A stretch of DNA of 64,000 nt from Marmoricola sp. (GTDB taxonomy: Bacteria > Actinomycetota > Actinomycetes > Propionibacteriales > Nocardioidaceae): positions 1 through 64,000 of the forward strand of contig JAOPXK010000030.1 of assembly GCA_025965195.1 (NCBI GenBank), read 5' to 3'. The notes under the pieces were generated by a model that saw only the letters and a list, made by a program, of their open reading frames with translations, was not told the origin of the DNA and searched no databases. The position numbers were made by a program, and so were the translations under genes. The stretch's first letter is position 1. Every line of letters begins with the position of its first letter. Shown piece by piece: positions 36,876 to 45,952 of the stretch.

Positions 36876-38000
36876 GTGGACACCCTTGCTGCCGATTTCG
36901 CCGACCGCTTCGGCTCCGACCCCGACGGCATCTGGGCAGCCCCGGGGCGGGTGAACCTGATCGGCGAACACACCGACTACAACGACGGGTTCGTGCTGCC
37001 GATCGCCCTGCCGCATCTCACCCGAGCCGCGGTGGCGCTCCGGCCGGATGGCCGGATCCGGCTCGCCTCGTTGCAGGCGCCCGATGGTTTCGACGGCGCC
37101 GCACCCACTCCGGGCTCGGTGCCGGGCTGGTCGAGGTACGTCGCCGGCGTCGGCTGGGCGTTCGGCGAGGCGGGTCATCGGGTGCCGGGTCTCGACGTAC
37201 TCATCGACAGCAATGTCCCGGTCGGCGCCGGGCTCTCCTCATCGGCGGCGCTGGAGTGTTCGGTCGCGCTGGCACTGTCCGACGGGCTGGGCCTGGCGTT
37301 GTCGCGGGCCGAGCTGGCTCACCTCGCGCAGCGAGCAGAGAACGACTTCGCCGGAGTGCCCACCGGGCTGCTCGACCAGACCGCGAGCCTGGGCTGCACC
37401 GCAGAGCATGCGTTGTTCCTCGATGTCAGGTCGGGTGCGGTCGAGCAGGTGCCCTTCGACGTACGCCGAAACGGGCTGGCGCTCCTGGTCATCAACACGC
37501 TGGCGCACCATGACCTCGCCGATGGCCAGTACGCCGCCCGCCGGAAGTCCTGCGAGGAAGCCGCCCGGCGACTCGGCGTCCCGTTCCTGCGCGACGCGAC
37601 GCTCGATGACCTCGGCCGCCTCGACGGTGAGCTGCTGCAGCGGGCCCGGCACATCGTCACCGAGAACCAGCGCGTCCTCGACGTGGTCGACCTGCTTCAC
37701 CAGGGTGCGGTCGCCGGGATCGGGCCACTCCTCACCGCTTCGCACGCCTCCCTCCGCGACGACTACGAGGTCAGCTGTGCGGAGCTCGACGCCGCCGTCG
37801 ATGCCGCGCTCAGAGCCGGTGCACTCGGCGCCCGGATGACCGGAGGCGGCTTCGGCGGCAGCGCCATCGCCCTCGTCCCGGTCGGGTCGGTCTCGCTCGT
37901 CGAAGACGCTGTCGCGGACGCCTTCTCGAAGAAAGGCTTCCGGGCCCCGGAGTGCTTCACGGTCGAGGCCGGCCCGGGCGCACACCGTCAACACGTGTGA
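36876..38000 (+). CDS. galK: Galactokinase
   Basis: A GHMP-family kinase forming galactose-1-phosphate. The 374 residues show the galactokinase signature GRVNLIGEHTDYNDG (24-38), the GHMP phosphate loop NVPVGAGLSSSAALE (about 114-128) and ARMTGGGFGGSAIAL. GTG 36876 is chosen as the start of homology (VDTLAADFADRFG); a CACGCT hexamer ends six bases before it. galT and galE are not adjacent. The intergenic space shared with glgX is only 36 bases. Confidence 0.94.
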   Translation: MDTLAADFADRFGSDPDGIWAAPGRVNLIGEHTDYNDGFVLPIALPHLTRAAVALRPDGRIRLASLQAPDGFDGAAPTPGSVPGWSRYVAGVGWAFGEAGHRVPGLDVLIDSNVPVGAGLSSSAALECSVALALSDGLGLALSRAELAHLAQRAENDFAGVPTGLLDQTASLGCTAEHALFLDVRSGAVEQVPFDVRRNGLALLVINTLAHHDLADGQYAARRKSCEEAARRLGVPFLRDATLDDLGRLDGELLQRARHIVTENQRVLDVVDLLHQGAVAGIGPLLTASHASLRDDYEVSCAELDAAVDAALRAGALGARMTGGGFGGSAIALVPVGSVSLVEDAVADAFSKKGFRAPECFTVEAGPGAHRQHV

Positions 38001-38023
38001 TCCAACTGGCCTGGTGAGTCAGA

Positions 38024-38971
38024 TCAAACGCGAAGTCGGCATTCGGGCCCGCAAGGGCGAGGAGCTCCGCGCCAACCCCTCGCCTGCAAGAGCCGGCTGA
38101 TCCGACCTGCCGTCCAGCACGGCCGGTCGAACACCTGCCCCCACGAGAGCCGGACCGTGTTGCGCCCGTCGACGGCAGCGTCGAGGTCACGATCGAAGTC
38201 GCGGTCGCGGTGAGCGGCGCTGTCGTGGAACAGCCTGCCGTCGAGCTCCACGACCAGTCCGCCGGCGTACTCCACGTCCCGATAGATCGTTCCGTCGGAA
38301 GACGTCGCGGGCGCCTGCCGTTTCGGACGGCACAGACCGTGGGCCCGTTCGACCTTGATGAGGTACCCGTGTTCCAGGACGGAGCACGAGCCGTCGGCCA
38401 CATCGCGAAGCACCGAGATCATCCAGTCGCGGCGGGCCACGCGCGGTCGTGCGGTGATCGACTGGGCGATCCGGAGCGCCGTCGTCCGTCTCGACTGGCA
38501 CGCCTCAGCGAGCAGACCGAGTGCCTGGAAGTCGGTGGCGACCTCCGTTGCAACATCGACGGCAGCGTCCTCGTAGCGAACGCGCGGTGGACCAAGATTC
38601 CACAGCACCCGATCATCCAGGCCTCTCATCCGGTGGATGCGCACGCCCTCGGGTGCGACGAGACTCCTGTTCACTCCAACGGCCACGTGGATGAGGGCAT
38701 CGTCTCGACGCTTGCCCGGCCCCTCAGCGGCACGGAGCGCGGATTCGTGGCTCAGGGCGGCGGGCCAGGAGAACAGCACGCCCGACCAGGCACGCTGCAA
38801 CCAGGTGAGCGGGCCGGTGTGGTTGACGTAGACGCCCGGGTGGACCGCGGCCCACTCGTTGCGGCGCAGCCGACGCGCGACATCGTGTGGTGCGAGTCCG
38901 CGAGCGATCGTCTGCCGGCGCGAGACGACGCCAGCCTGGTCGAGCAAGAGCTGATCCATCCGGGGGTCCAT
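38024..38971 (-). CDS. AbiEi-like winged-helix protein with DUF559-type nuclease domain
   Basis: In this 315-residue protein, residues 1-75 resemble the AbiEi-type antitoxin N-terminal domain (MDQLLLDQAGVVSRRQTIARGLAPHDVARRLRRNEWAAVHPGVYV). Residues 215-300 resemble DUF559, a PD-(D/E)XK-like nuclease domain (YRDVEYAGGLVVELDGRLFHDSAAHRDRD). No AbiEii toxin gene is adjacent, so this is not a recognisable toxin-antitoxin pair. Function is unknown; such proteins are abundant in actinobacteria. ATG 38971 is chosen to place the winged helix at the N-terminus; 38959 is also possible. Confidence 0.75.
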   Translation of the reverse strand: MDPRMDQLLLDQAGVVSRRQTIARGLAPHDVARRLRRNEWAAVHPGVYVNHTGPLTWLQRAWSGVLFSWPAALSHESALRAAEGPGKRRDDALIHVAVGVNRSLVAPEGVRIHRMRGLDDRVLWNLGPPRVRYEDAAVDVATEVATDFQALGLLAEACQSRRTTALRIAQSITARPRVARRDWMISVLRDVADGSCSVLEHGYLIKVERAHGLCRPKRQAPATSSDGTIYRDVEYAGGLVVELDGRLFHDSAAHRDRDFDRDLDAAVDGRNTVRLSWGQVFDRPCWTAGRISRLLQARGWRGAPRPCGPECRLRV

Positions 38972-39138
38972 GCTCACGATCGTTCCGGGCGCCGGCATCG
39001 GCGACCAGCGGGGACGTCGCACCTGTGGACGGCGAGTCAGTGACTGCGTTGGATCCGATCCAGCAGGCGAATCGGATCGGACGCGTTGAGCCGCTAGGTT
39101 TGGCGGGAATCAGCGCACGTTCCGCAACGGAGGTCGTC

Positions 39139-39918
39139 ATGGGTGAGTTCGTCCGGCTCGAGGTCAAGGACGGCGTCGGCACGATCCGGCTGGACCGGCC
39201 GAAGATGAACGCTCTCGACGTACAGATGCAGGAAGAGATCCGGGAGGCGGCGGCGGAGGCCACGGCCAGCGACGAGGTCAAGGCGGTCGTGATCTACGGC
39301 GGCGAGCGGGTCTTCGCGGCGGGTGCGGACGTCAAGGAAATGGCCGAGATGTCCTACGTCGACATGATCAAGCGGTCATCGGGTCTCACGACCGCGTTCA
39401 CCGCGGTGGCGAAGATCCCCAAGCCCGTGGTCGCTGCGATCACCGGCTACGCCCTCGGCGGAGGCTGCGAGCTCGCCCTCTGTGCCGACATCCGGATCGC
39501 TGCCGACAACGCGACCCTGGGTCAGCCCGAAGTGCTGCTCGGCATCATCCCGGGCGCCGGTGGCACCCAGCGGCTCAGCCGGCTGGTCGGCCCGAGCCGC
39601 GCCAAGGACATCATCTTCACCGGCCGGTTCGTGAAGGCCGACGAGGCGCTCGCGATCGGGATGGTCGACAAGCTCGTTCCCGCCGACCAGGTGTACGACG
39701 AGGCTGTGCAGTGGGCGAGCCAGTTCACCGGCGCCGCGTCGTACGCCGTGCGCGCTGCCAAGGAAGCCATCGACAAGGGTCTCGAGGTCGACCTCGAGAC
39801 GGGACTTGAGATCGAGCGCCAGCAGTTCGCCGCCCTGTTCGGCACCGAGGACCGCACGATCGGGATGCGGTCGTTCGTCGAGAACGGCCCCGGCAAGGCG
39901 AAGTTTGAGGGACGCTGA
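39139..39918 (+). CDS. Enoyl-CoA hydratase/isomerase family protein
   Basis: A crotonase-fold enzyme of 259 residues: GTIRLDRPKMNALD, FAAGADVKEM (oxyanion hole), GYALGGGCELALCADIRIA with the first catalytic Glu and LGQPEVLLGIIPGAGGTQRL with the second. Both glutamates of genuine hydratases are present, so hydration of 2-enoyl-CoA in beta-oxidation is likely. ATG 39139 has ACGGAGG at good spacing; the open frame extends upstream but overlaps the antisense gene. It lies near etfBA, which fits fatty-acid oxidation. Confidence 0.93.
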   Translation: MGEFVRLEVKDGVGTIRLDRPKMNALDVQMQEEIREAAAEATASDEVKAVVIYGGERVFAAGADVKEMAEMSYVDMIKRSSGLTTAFTAVAKIPKPVVAAITGYALGGGCELALCADIRIAADNATLGQPEVLLGIIPGAGGTQRLSRLVGPSRAKDIIFTGRFVKADEALAIGMVDKLVPADQVYDEAVQWASQFTGAASYAVRAAKEAIDKGLEVDLETGLEIERQQFAALFGTEDRTIGMRSFVENGPGKAKFEGR

Positions 39919-39940
39919 CCGCGACCATGGAGGAGTGGGG

Positions 39941-40318
39941 ATGACAACCGACGATGCGACGGGCGACGAGGCCTTTCCTGACCGCAAGAAGCAGAAGGAA
40001 GCCGAGGTCAACGCAATCCGCGAACGGATCGCCAAGGTCATCCGGATCGTCTTCGTGACGTTTGCGGCCGTTCTCGCGCTCGCTGCGCTGCTGGTCGCGA
40101 TCCGCAACAACGTCAGCGAGACCAACGGCCTGGTGAAGTTCGTGAAGGGCTTCGCCGACAAGATCGACGGCCCGTTCAGCCGCGACAACGGCATCTTCGC
40201 GTTCACCGGCTCGAACGCCGAGACCAAGGACGCGGTCACCAACTGGGGCCTCGCAGCCGTGGTCTACATCGTGATCGGCCGGGTGCTGGATCGCCTCGTC
40301 TCGCCGAAATCGAAGTGA
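39941..40318 (+). CDS. Small membrane protein of unknown function
   Basis: The 125-residue protein has a charged N-terminus (RKKQKEAEVNAIRERIAKVIR), a membrane helix (about 36-56, VFVTFAAVLALAALLVAI), an external loop with DGPFSRDNGIFAFTG, and a second hydrophobic segment (NWGLAAVVYIVIGRVLDRLV). A purine-rich GGAGGAGTGGGG directly precedes the ATG. It follows the enoyl-CoA hydratase by 22 bases. No recognised domain. Confidence 0.8.
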   Translation: MTTDDATGDEAFPDRKKQKEAEVNAIRERIAKVIRIVFVTFAAVLALAALLVAIRNNVSETNGLVKFVKGFADKIDGPFSRDNGIFAFTGSNAETKDAVTNWGLAAVVYIVIGRVLDRLVSPKSK

Positions 40319-40368
40319 CGACAGCTTCGTGTAACTCCGTGTGACAAGACCCACGCCGGCGGGAGTTC

Positions 40369-40384
40369 CGGGGCCTCGGCCCCG
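40369..40384 (+). terminator. GC hairpin before etfB
   Basis: CGGGGCC-TC-GGCCCCG is a perfect seven-base stem in the 124-base gap between the small membrane protein and etfB. It has no T tract, so factor-independent termination is uncertain. Confidence 0.4.
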
Positions 40385-40442
40385 CTAGTAGCCTGCAACC
40401 ACCCATCTCTACTTCAGGAGGGGCCCACCGGGCCAGACCACC

Positions 40443-41237
40443 ATGAACATTGTCGTCTGTGTGAAGTACGTACCCGACGCGACTGCCGACAGGCACTTCG
40501 AGTCCGACAACACCGTGGACCGCGACGGCGTCCCGGGCCTGCTCTCCGAGCTCGACGAGTACGCCGTCGAGCAGGCGCTCCAGGTCAAGGAAAAAGCTGG
40601 CGAGGCTGGCGAATCAGTCGTGACCGCGCTCTGCGTCGGTCCCGCCGCCGCAGCCGACGCCGTCCGCAAGGCGCTCCAGATGGGGGCCGACAAGGGCGTC
40701 CACGTCGTCGACGACGCGATCGCCGGCTCCGATGCCCTCGCCACCTCCAAGGTGCTCGCCGAGGCGATCAAGAAGATCGGTGACGCCGATCTGGTGGTCT
40801 GCGGGATGTCCTCGACCGATGGCGGCATGTCCGTCGTCCCCGCGATGCTGGCCGAGCGCCTCGACCTCCCGCAGGTCACGATGGGCTCGGTCGTGGAGTT
40901 CCAGGGCGACCAGTTCCGGATCAAGCGTGACGGTGACAGCGCGACCGAGGTCATCGGCGCGACCGCCCCGCTCGTGCTGTCGGTGACCGACCAGTCGGGC
41001 GAGGCCCGTTACCCGTCCTTCAAGGGCATCATGGCCGCCAAGAAGAAGCCTTTCGACACCTGGTCGCTGAGCGACCTGGGCGTCGACGCCAGCGAGGTCG
41101 GCTTGTCCTCCGCGTGGACCGCGGTCGAGGGCACCGAGGCGCGCCCGCCGCGCACTGCCGGCGAGATCGTCAAGGACGAGGACGGCTCGGGCGCCAAGGC
41201 GCTGGTCGAGTTCCTCGCGTCGAAGAAATTCATCTGA
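40443..41237 (+). CDS. etfB: Electron transfer flavoprotein beta subunit
   Basis: EtfB binds AMP and, with EtfA, passes electrons from acyl-CoA dehydrogenases to the quinone pool. The 264 residues start MNIVVCVKYVPD, with SELDEYAVEQALQVKEK, the ADLVVCGMSSTDGGMSVVPAMLAERL segment and a C-terminal KKFI. It is 11 bases upstream of etfA in an operon. In actinobacteria etfBA lies near the cysteine desulfurase and mnmA genes, as here. Confidence 0.97.
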   Translation: MNIVVCVKYVPDATADRHFESDNTVDRDGVPGLLSELDEYAVEQALQVKEKAGEAGESVVTALCVGPAAAADAVRKALQMGADKGVHVVDDAIAGSDALATSKVLAEAIKKIGDADLVVCGMSSTDGGMSVVPAMLAERLDLPQVTMGSVVEFQGDQFRIKRDGDSATEVIGATAPLVLSVTDQSGEARYPSFKGIMAAKKKPFDTWSLSDLGVDASEVGLSSAWTAVEGTEARPPRTAGEIVKDEDGSGAKALVEFLASKKFI

Positions 41238-41248
41238 GGAGCCTGAAC

Positions 41249-42202
41249 ATGTCTGAAGTTCTCGTACTCGTCGACCACGTCGACGGAGCCGTTCGCAAGC
41301 CGACCTACGAACTCCTCACCATCGCCAAGCGTCTCGGTGAGCCCTCCGCTGTCTTCATCGGCGGTCCCGACAAGGCCGAGGCCGTTGCCGAGGCCGTCAA
41401 GAAGTACGGCGCCGAGAAGGTCTACGCCGTCGACGACGCCGACATCAAGGGCTTCCTGGTTGCGCCGAAGGCCGAGGTGCTCCAGCAGCTCGTCGAGAAG
41501 GTCAGCCCGGCCGCGGTTCTGCTCACGGCTTCGGCCGAGGGCAAGGAGATCGCCGGCCGGCTCGCGGTCAAGATCGACTCCGGCCTGATCACCGACGCTG
41601 TCGACGTACAAGCCGGTCCGGTGACGACCCAGTCGGTCTTCGCGGGCAACTACACCGTGCAGGCGAAGGTCACCAAGGGCACCCCGATCATCGCGGTCAA
41701 GCCCAACGCTGCCGCTCCGGAGGAGTCGGCCGGTGCCGGCGCCGTCGAGCAGTTCGCGGCGACCATCTCCGACTCGGCCAAGAAGGCCCAGATCGTGGCG
41801 TCACAGCCCCGTGAGGCCACTGGTCGTCCGGAGCTGACCGAGGCCGCGATCGTGGTCGCCGGTGGTCGTGGCACGGGTGGCAACTTCGATGAGGTCGAGA
41901 ACTTCGCCGACTCGCTCGGCGCCGCGGTTGGCGCCTCGCGTGCCGCCGTCGACTCGGGCTGGAAGCCGCACGCGTTCCAGATCGGCCAGACCGGCAAGAC
42001 GGTCTCGCCGCAGCTCTACGTCGCGAACGGCATCTCCGGTGCGATCCAGCACCGCGCCGGCATGCAGACCTCGAAGACGATCATCGCGGTCAACAAGGAC
42101 GAAGAGGCCCCGATGTTCGAGCTGGTCGACTTCGGTGTCGTGGGAGACCTGCACACGGTCCTCCCGACCGCCACCGAGGAGATCAACAAGCGCAAGGGCT
42201 GA
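41249..42202 (+). CDS. etfA: Electron transfer flavoprotein alpha subunit
   Basis: The FAD-binding partner of EtfB, 317 residues. The C-terminal FAD domain is clear: GRPELTEAAIVVAGGRGTGG (about 190-210), QIGQTGKTVSPQLYVANGISG, IQHRAGMQTSKTIIAVNKDEEAPMF and DFGVVGDLHTVLP. ATG 41249 follows a GAGGAGCC ribosome-binding site. A strong terminator follows the stop. Confidence 0.97.
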   Translation: MSEVLVLVDHVDGAVRKPTYELLTIAKRLGEPSAVFIGGPDKAEAVAEAVKKYGAEKVYAVDDADIKGFLVAPKAEVLQQLVEKVSPAAVLLTASAEGKEIAGRLAVKIDSGLITDAVDVQAGPVTTQSVFAGNYTVQAKVTKGTPIIAVKPNAAAPEESAGAGAVEQFAATISDSAKKAQIVASQPREATGRPELTEAAIVVAGGRGTGGNFDEVENFADSLGAAVGASRAAVDSGWKPHAFQIGQTGKTVSPQLYVANGISGAIQHRAGMQTSKTIIAVNKDEEAPMFELVDFGVVGDLHTVLPTATEEINKRKG

Positions 42203-42216
42203 TCCTCGGCTCGACA

Positions 42217-42252
42217 GGCCCCGGGACTTCGGTCCCGGGGCCCTTGTTCTTT
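42217..42252 (+). terminator. Rho-independent terminator after etfA
   Basis: An 11-base perfect stem (GGCCCCGGGAC / GTCCCGGGGCC) closed by a TTCG tetraloop is followed by CTTGTTCTTT. It lies 14 bases after the etfA stop and is the best intrinsic terminator in the window. Confidence 0.9.
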
Positions 42253-42263
42253 CCGCCGGCGGT

Positions 42264-42279
42264 TACGTTGGCGCCCATG
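42264..42279 (+). promoter_or_regulatory. -10 element of first EEP paralogue
   Basis: TACGTT ends seven bases before the ATG at 42277, suggesting a leaderless mRNA. The same context (GTTACGTTGGCG, then CCATGAAGATCGTGCGC) recurs before the second paralogue at 43349. Confidence 0.45.
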
Positions 42280-43263
42280 AAGATCGTGCGCATGCTGATG
42301 GCCGCTGTTGCCGTGATCCTGCTGGCAGGGTCGCTGGTGCTGACCTACGCGCACATCAGCACCCCCGAGTCGAAGCTCTGGGTGCTGGCCACCTCGTTCT
42401 CGCCGTACGCCCTGGTCGGGTTCGTCGTCGCGCTGCTCCTGCTGCTGGTGGCCCGGCTCGGCGCCGGCGTCGCGATCCGCCGGCTGGCGCTCTACGGCGG
42501 GGTGGTGGCGCTGGTCGGTGCCGTCGCGCACGCGGTCTGGCTCGCGCCGCTGTACGCCGGGAAGCACCCCACCGGCAAGCCCGACCTGACCGTGATGACG
42601 CTCAACCTGAGGTTCGGGCTGGGCGACGCGGACAAGACCGTCGAGCTTGCGACCGCCCGCAAGGTCGACGTACTCGTGCTCGAGGAGGTCACCCCCGAGG
42701 AGCTGGTCAAGCTCGATGCCGACGGTCTCAACGTGCTGCTGCCGAACCGCTACGGCACGGCCGACCCCGGAGTCGCCGGCACGGTGATCTCGTCCGCCTA
42801 CCCGCTCGAGCAGGGCAAGCAGCTGGCGGTGCACAACGGTGGTTACCAGGTGAGGGTGCTGGCACCGAAACCGTTCTGGCTGGTCGCCGTGCACACCGGG
42901 CAGCCACTCACCTCCCTGTCGGTCTGGCGCAGCGACCACGCCGCGATCCACCAGGCAGTCGCAGCGCTGAAGGGCCCGAAGATCGTCGCCGGCGACTTCA
43001 ACGCGACCCTCAACCATGCCCCGATGAAGGCGTTGCTCGACCTCGGCCTGCACGATGCCGCCGAGCAGGCGAACTCGGGCTGGCAGGCGACCTGGCCGGG
43101 GGACACCAAGGCCCGGTCCGGCTTCCCGATCCCGTTCGGGCTGATCGCCATCGACCACGTGCTCTCCAGCTCGCCCTTCGGCGCGATCAGCACCCAGGTG
43201 GTCAAGATCGACGGGACCGACCACAAGGCCCTGATCGCCGAGCTCGCCGACCAGGTCAGCTGA
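42277..43263 (+). CDS. Membrane-anchored endonuclease/exonuclease/phosphatase family protein (copy 1)
   Basis: The 328-residue protein has three N-terminal membrane helices (about 5-100) and an external EEP domain: LTVMTLNLRFGLGDADKTV, VDVLVLEEVTPEELVKL (catalytic Glu), VAVHTGQP, GPKIVAGDFNATLNHAPMKALLDLG and a final IDHVLSS ... DGTDHKALIAEL with the Asp-His pair. Substrate could be a phosphodiester or phospholipid; it cannot be assigned. It is a tandem paralogue of the next gene. Confidence 0.88.
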   Translation: MKIVRMLMAAVAVILLAGSLVLTYAHISTPESKLWVLATSFSPYALVGFVVALLLLLVARLGAGVAIRRLALYGGVVALVGAVAHAVWLAPLYAGKHPTGKPDLTVMTLNLRFGLGDADKTVELATARKVDVLVLEEVTPEELVKLDADGLNVLLPNRYGTADPGVAGTVISSAYPLEQGKQLAVHNGGYQVRVLAPKPFWLVAVHTGQPLTSLSVWRSDHAAIHQAVAALKGPKIVAGDFNATLNHAPMKALLDLGLHDAAEQANSGWQATWPGDTKARSGFPIPFGLIAIDHVLSSSPFGAISTQVVKIDGTDHKALIAELADQVS

Positions 43264-43335
43264 CGCGAGCCTGAGAACTCGTAGGGCATTCGTCACAGTG
43301 GGCCGGTCATCCACGACCGGGGCGCAGGCGTTCGT

Positions 43336-43351
43336 TACGTTGGCGGCCATG
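43336..43351 (+). promoter_or_regulatory. -10 element of second EEP paralogue
   Basis: TACGTT ends seven bases before the ATG at 43349, the same arrangement as upstream of the first copy, so the duplicated unit included its promoter. Confidence 0.45.
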
Positions 43352-44368
43352 AAGATCGTGCGCCGGCTGCTGGCGTTGCTGGCGTGGGCGACGTTGCTCG
43401 TCTCGATCCTGCTCACCCTCGTCCGGCTCACCGCGCCCAGCTCGCTGACGGGCTCGCTGCTCTCGGCCGAGGCGCCGTACGCCGTGATCGGGTACGTCGT
43501 GGCCCTGCTGGTGCTCTTGGTCGTGGTGGCAATGTCGCCGTCCGGTCGTCGCAAGATCGCCACGGTCGGGCTGACCCTCGGCGTCGTCGGGCTGGTCCTG
43601 CACGCGATCTGGCTCGCACCGATGTTCCTGGGAAGCCAGCAGGCCGCTCCGGCCGGGAGCCATCCGCTGACGGTGCTCACCCTGAACACCAGCCTCGGCC
43701 GTGCGGATCCCGCCGAGACGATCAAGCTCGCGACCGACTCGGGTGCCGACCTGCTCGTGCTCGAAGGCGTCACGTCGGATCTGCTGGCAGCCCTGGACGG
43801 GGACGGGCTGGCGGACCTGTTGCCGTATCGAGTAGGGATGCCGGCCACGTTCCCGATCGGGACGATGGTGTTCTCGGCCGAGCCGCTCGGCGACCCGACG
43901 TACGTCAAGCTCGGGCAGCTCGGCGTCCGGGTCGCTGTCGCCGGGCCGGTTCCCTACACGCTGATCGCTGTGCACAATGCCCGGCCGGGGGACCTCGCCC
44001 AGTGGCTGCACGACCTGCGCCTGCTCAGGACGGACGCCAGCACCGAGCTGAAGACGCACCCGGTTCTGCTCGTTGGCGACTTCAACGCCTCACGCGACCA
44101 CGGTCAGTTCCGCGACGTGGAGAAGGCAGGCCTGCGCGATGCGGCACAGCTGGCCAACTCGGGCTGGCAGCCGACCTGGCCGAGTGACCGGCAGGTGCGC
44201 GTCTTCGGCATCCCGATCCCGTCACTGGTCGCGCTGGACCATGTCCTGGTCAGCAAGCAGTACACCGTGCAGAGCACCTCGACGTTCACGATCAAGGGGA
44301 CCGATCACAAGGCCCTGCTGGCGAAACTCGCTCTGTCCTGTCTCTGTTCTAGTTCCAGGCCCGGCTGA
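43349..44368 (+). CDS. Membrane-anchored endonuclease/exonuclease/phosphatase family protein (copy 2)
   Basis: This 339-residue tandem paralogue of the preceding gene has the same order: three N-terminal membrane helices, then the EEP domain. HPLTVLTLNTSLGRADPAET, DLLVLEGVTSDLL, AVHNARPG, PVLLVGDFNASRDHGQF and ALDHVLVS ... KGTDHKALLAKL are present. The catalytic-site segments are all retained, so both copies look functional. The C-terminus overlaps the convergent GntR gene by 20 bases. Confidence 0.87.
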   Translation: MKIVRRLLALLAWATLLVSILLTLVRLTAPSSLTGSLLSAEAPYAVIGYVVALLVLLVVVAMSPSGRRKIATVGLTLGVVGLVLHAIWLAPMFLGSQQAAPAGSHPLTVLTLNTSLGRADPAETIKLATDSGADLLVLEGVTSDLLAALDGDGLADLLPYRVGMPATFPIGTMVFSAEPLGDPTYVKLGQLGVRVAVAGPVPYTLIAVHNARPGDLAQWLHDLRLLRTDASTELKTHPVLLVGDFNASRDHGQFRDVEKAGLRDAAQLANSGWQPTWPSDRQVRVFGIPIPSLVALDHVLVSKQYTVQSTSTFTIKGTDHKALLAKLALSCLCSSSRPG

Positions 44369-44696
44369 CGACGGCGATCGCATCCGCCTGCGTCAGCCCC
44401 AGGTCACGCACCCGTCTGACGAAGTCGCGAGCGGCCTCGCCGGCAGCCTGCGCGACGTCGTCCCCGCTGACGAAGCTGCCGGCTCGTCCACGTGTCTCGA
44501 TCAGGCCGAGGGCCTCGAGCTCCCGGTAGGCGCGGGCGACGGTGTTCGCGGCCAGGCCGAGGTCCTCCGCGAGCCGTCGTACGGTCGGGAGGCGGGTGCC
44601 CGGCGCCAGTTCGCCGCTCCGCACCTGGTCACGGACCTGCAACCGGATCTGCTCGTAGGGCGGCTCCGGCAGGGCATCGTCGATCTCAAGCACCAT
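44349..44696 (-). CDS. GntR family regulator, YtrA-like short form
   Basis: The 115-residue protein has a GntR winged helix ([64 protein letters not shown], about 13-76) and only a short helical tail, the YtrA architecture. Such regulators usually control adjacent ABC transporter genes, but none is next to it, so its target is unknown. It is divergent from the cysteine desulfurase with 56 bases between. Confidence 0.9.
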   Translation of the reverse strand: MVLEIDDALPEPPYEQIRLQVRDQVRSGELAPGTRLPTVRRLAEDLGLAANTVARAYRELEALGLIETRGRAGSFVSGDDVAQAAGEAARDFVRRVRDLGLTQADAIAVVSRAWN

Positions 44697-44752
44697 GGGG
44701 GAATCATGCCTCGTCACCGGACCCGGACACGGGCACGTAGGCTTGGCAGGCA

Positions 44753-45952
44753 ATGACCGTCTACCTCGACCACGCGGCTACGACGCCGATCTACCCCGAA
44801 GCTGCGGCGGCGATGACCGAACAGCTCTCCCGGGTGGGCAATCCGTCGTCCCTGCACGCGTCCGGCCGGGACGCCAGGCGCATCGTCGAGGAGTCCCGCG
44901 AGACGATCGCGCGGGCACTGAACTGCCGCCCCGGCGAGGTCGTCTTCACCTCCGGCGGGACCGAGGCGGACAACCTCGCACTGAAGGGGATGTACTGGTC
45001 GCGCCGGGACGACGACCCCCGCCGTACCCGCATCCTCAGCACGACCATCGAGCACCACGCCGTCCTCGACCCGCTGCACTGGCTGGCCGAGGAGGAGGGC
45101 GTCCAGGTCGACCTCGTCGGCGTCGACGCAGAGGCACGCATCGACATCGAGGCACTCCGGGCAGCGGTCGACGCCGCCCCGGAGACCATCGCGCTGATCT
45201 CGGTGATGTGGGCCAACAACGAGGTCGGCACCGTCCAGCCGATCGCCGAGGTCGTCGAGATCGCGCACGCCCACGGCATCCCGGTGCACACCGATGCGGT
45301 GCAGGCGCTGGGGGAGGTCCCGCTCGACTTCGCGGCTGCCGGCGTGGACGCGATGACGGTCACGGGTCACAAGATCGGTGGACCGTACGGCGTCGGCGCA
45401 CTGATCCTCCGACGCGAGGTCCAGCTGACTGCCCTGCTGCACGGTGGTGGTCAGGAGCGCGACGTCCGCTCGGGCACCATCGACACTCCGGCGATTGCCG
45501 GCTTCGCGACCGCCTGCGAACTGGCGGTCAAGCTCCAGCCCGAGGTCGCGGTGCGCGTCTCGGCATTGCGCGACGAGCTCGTTGCCGGCGTACGACGCGT
45601 GGTGCCGGATGCGATCTACAACGGCGACCCGGTCTCCGATGTGGCTCACCGCCTTCCCGGCAATGCGCACCTGACGTTTCCCGGCTGCGAGGGCGACTCG
45701 CTGCTGATGCTGCTCGACGCCCGCGGGATCGAGTGCTCGACGGGGTCGGCCTGCAACGCCGGGGTGCCCCAGGCCTCGCACGTGCTCCTCGCGATGGGCC
45801 ACTCGGACGACAGTGCGCGGGCATCGCTGCGTTTCTCCCTCGGGCACACGTCGACGTCGGCGGACGTCGACGCGCTGCTCGAGGCGATCGGGCCTGTCGT
45901 CGAACGCGCCCGGGCTGCCGGACTGACCTCGTCAGGACGGGCGGCCGGCTGA
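44753..45952 (+). CDS. Cysteine desulfurase (IscS/NifS family)
   Basis: A PLP enzyme that mobilises cysteine sulphur as a persulphide. The 399 residues show [40 protein letters not shown], the Schiff-base lysine in [15 protein letters not shown] and the mobile catalytic Cys in [14 protein letters not shown]. It overlaps the mnmA start (TGATG), and supplying sulphur for tRNA 2-thiouridine via MnmA is the likely role, as in other actinobacteria with this pair. Confidence 0.96.
   Translation: MTVYLDHAATTPIYPEAAAAMTEQLSRVGNPSSLHASGRDARRIVEESRETIARALNCRPGEVVFTSGGTEADNLALKGMYWSRRDDDPRRTRILSTTIEHHAVLDPLHWLAEEEGVQVDLVGVDAEARIDIEALRAAVDAAPETIALISVMWANNEVGTVQPIAEVVEIAHAHGIPVHTDAVQALGEVPLDFAAAGVDAMTVTGHKIGGPYGVGALILRREVQLTALLHGGGQERDVRSGTIDTPAIAGFATACELAVKLQPEVAVRVSALRDELVAGVRRVVPDAIYNGDPVSDVAHRLPGNAHLTFPGCEGDSLLMLLDARGIECSTGSACNAGVPQASHVLLAMGHSDDSARASLRFSLGHTSTSADVDALLEAIGPVVERARAAGLTSSGRAAG

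Noticed and set aside
38024-39139. Type IV toxin-antitoxin system
   Set aside because: Only an AbiEi-like N-terminal domain is seen; the AbiEii-type toxin gene is absent and the C-terminal domain looks like a nuclease instead.
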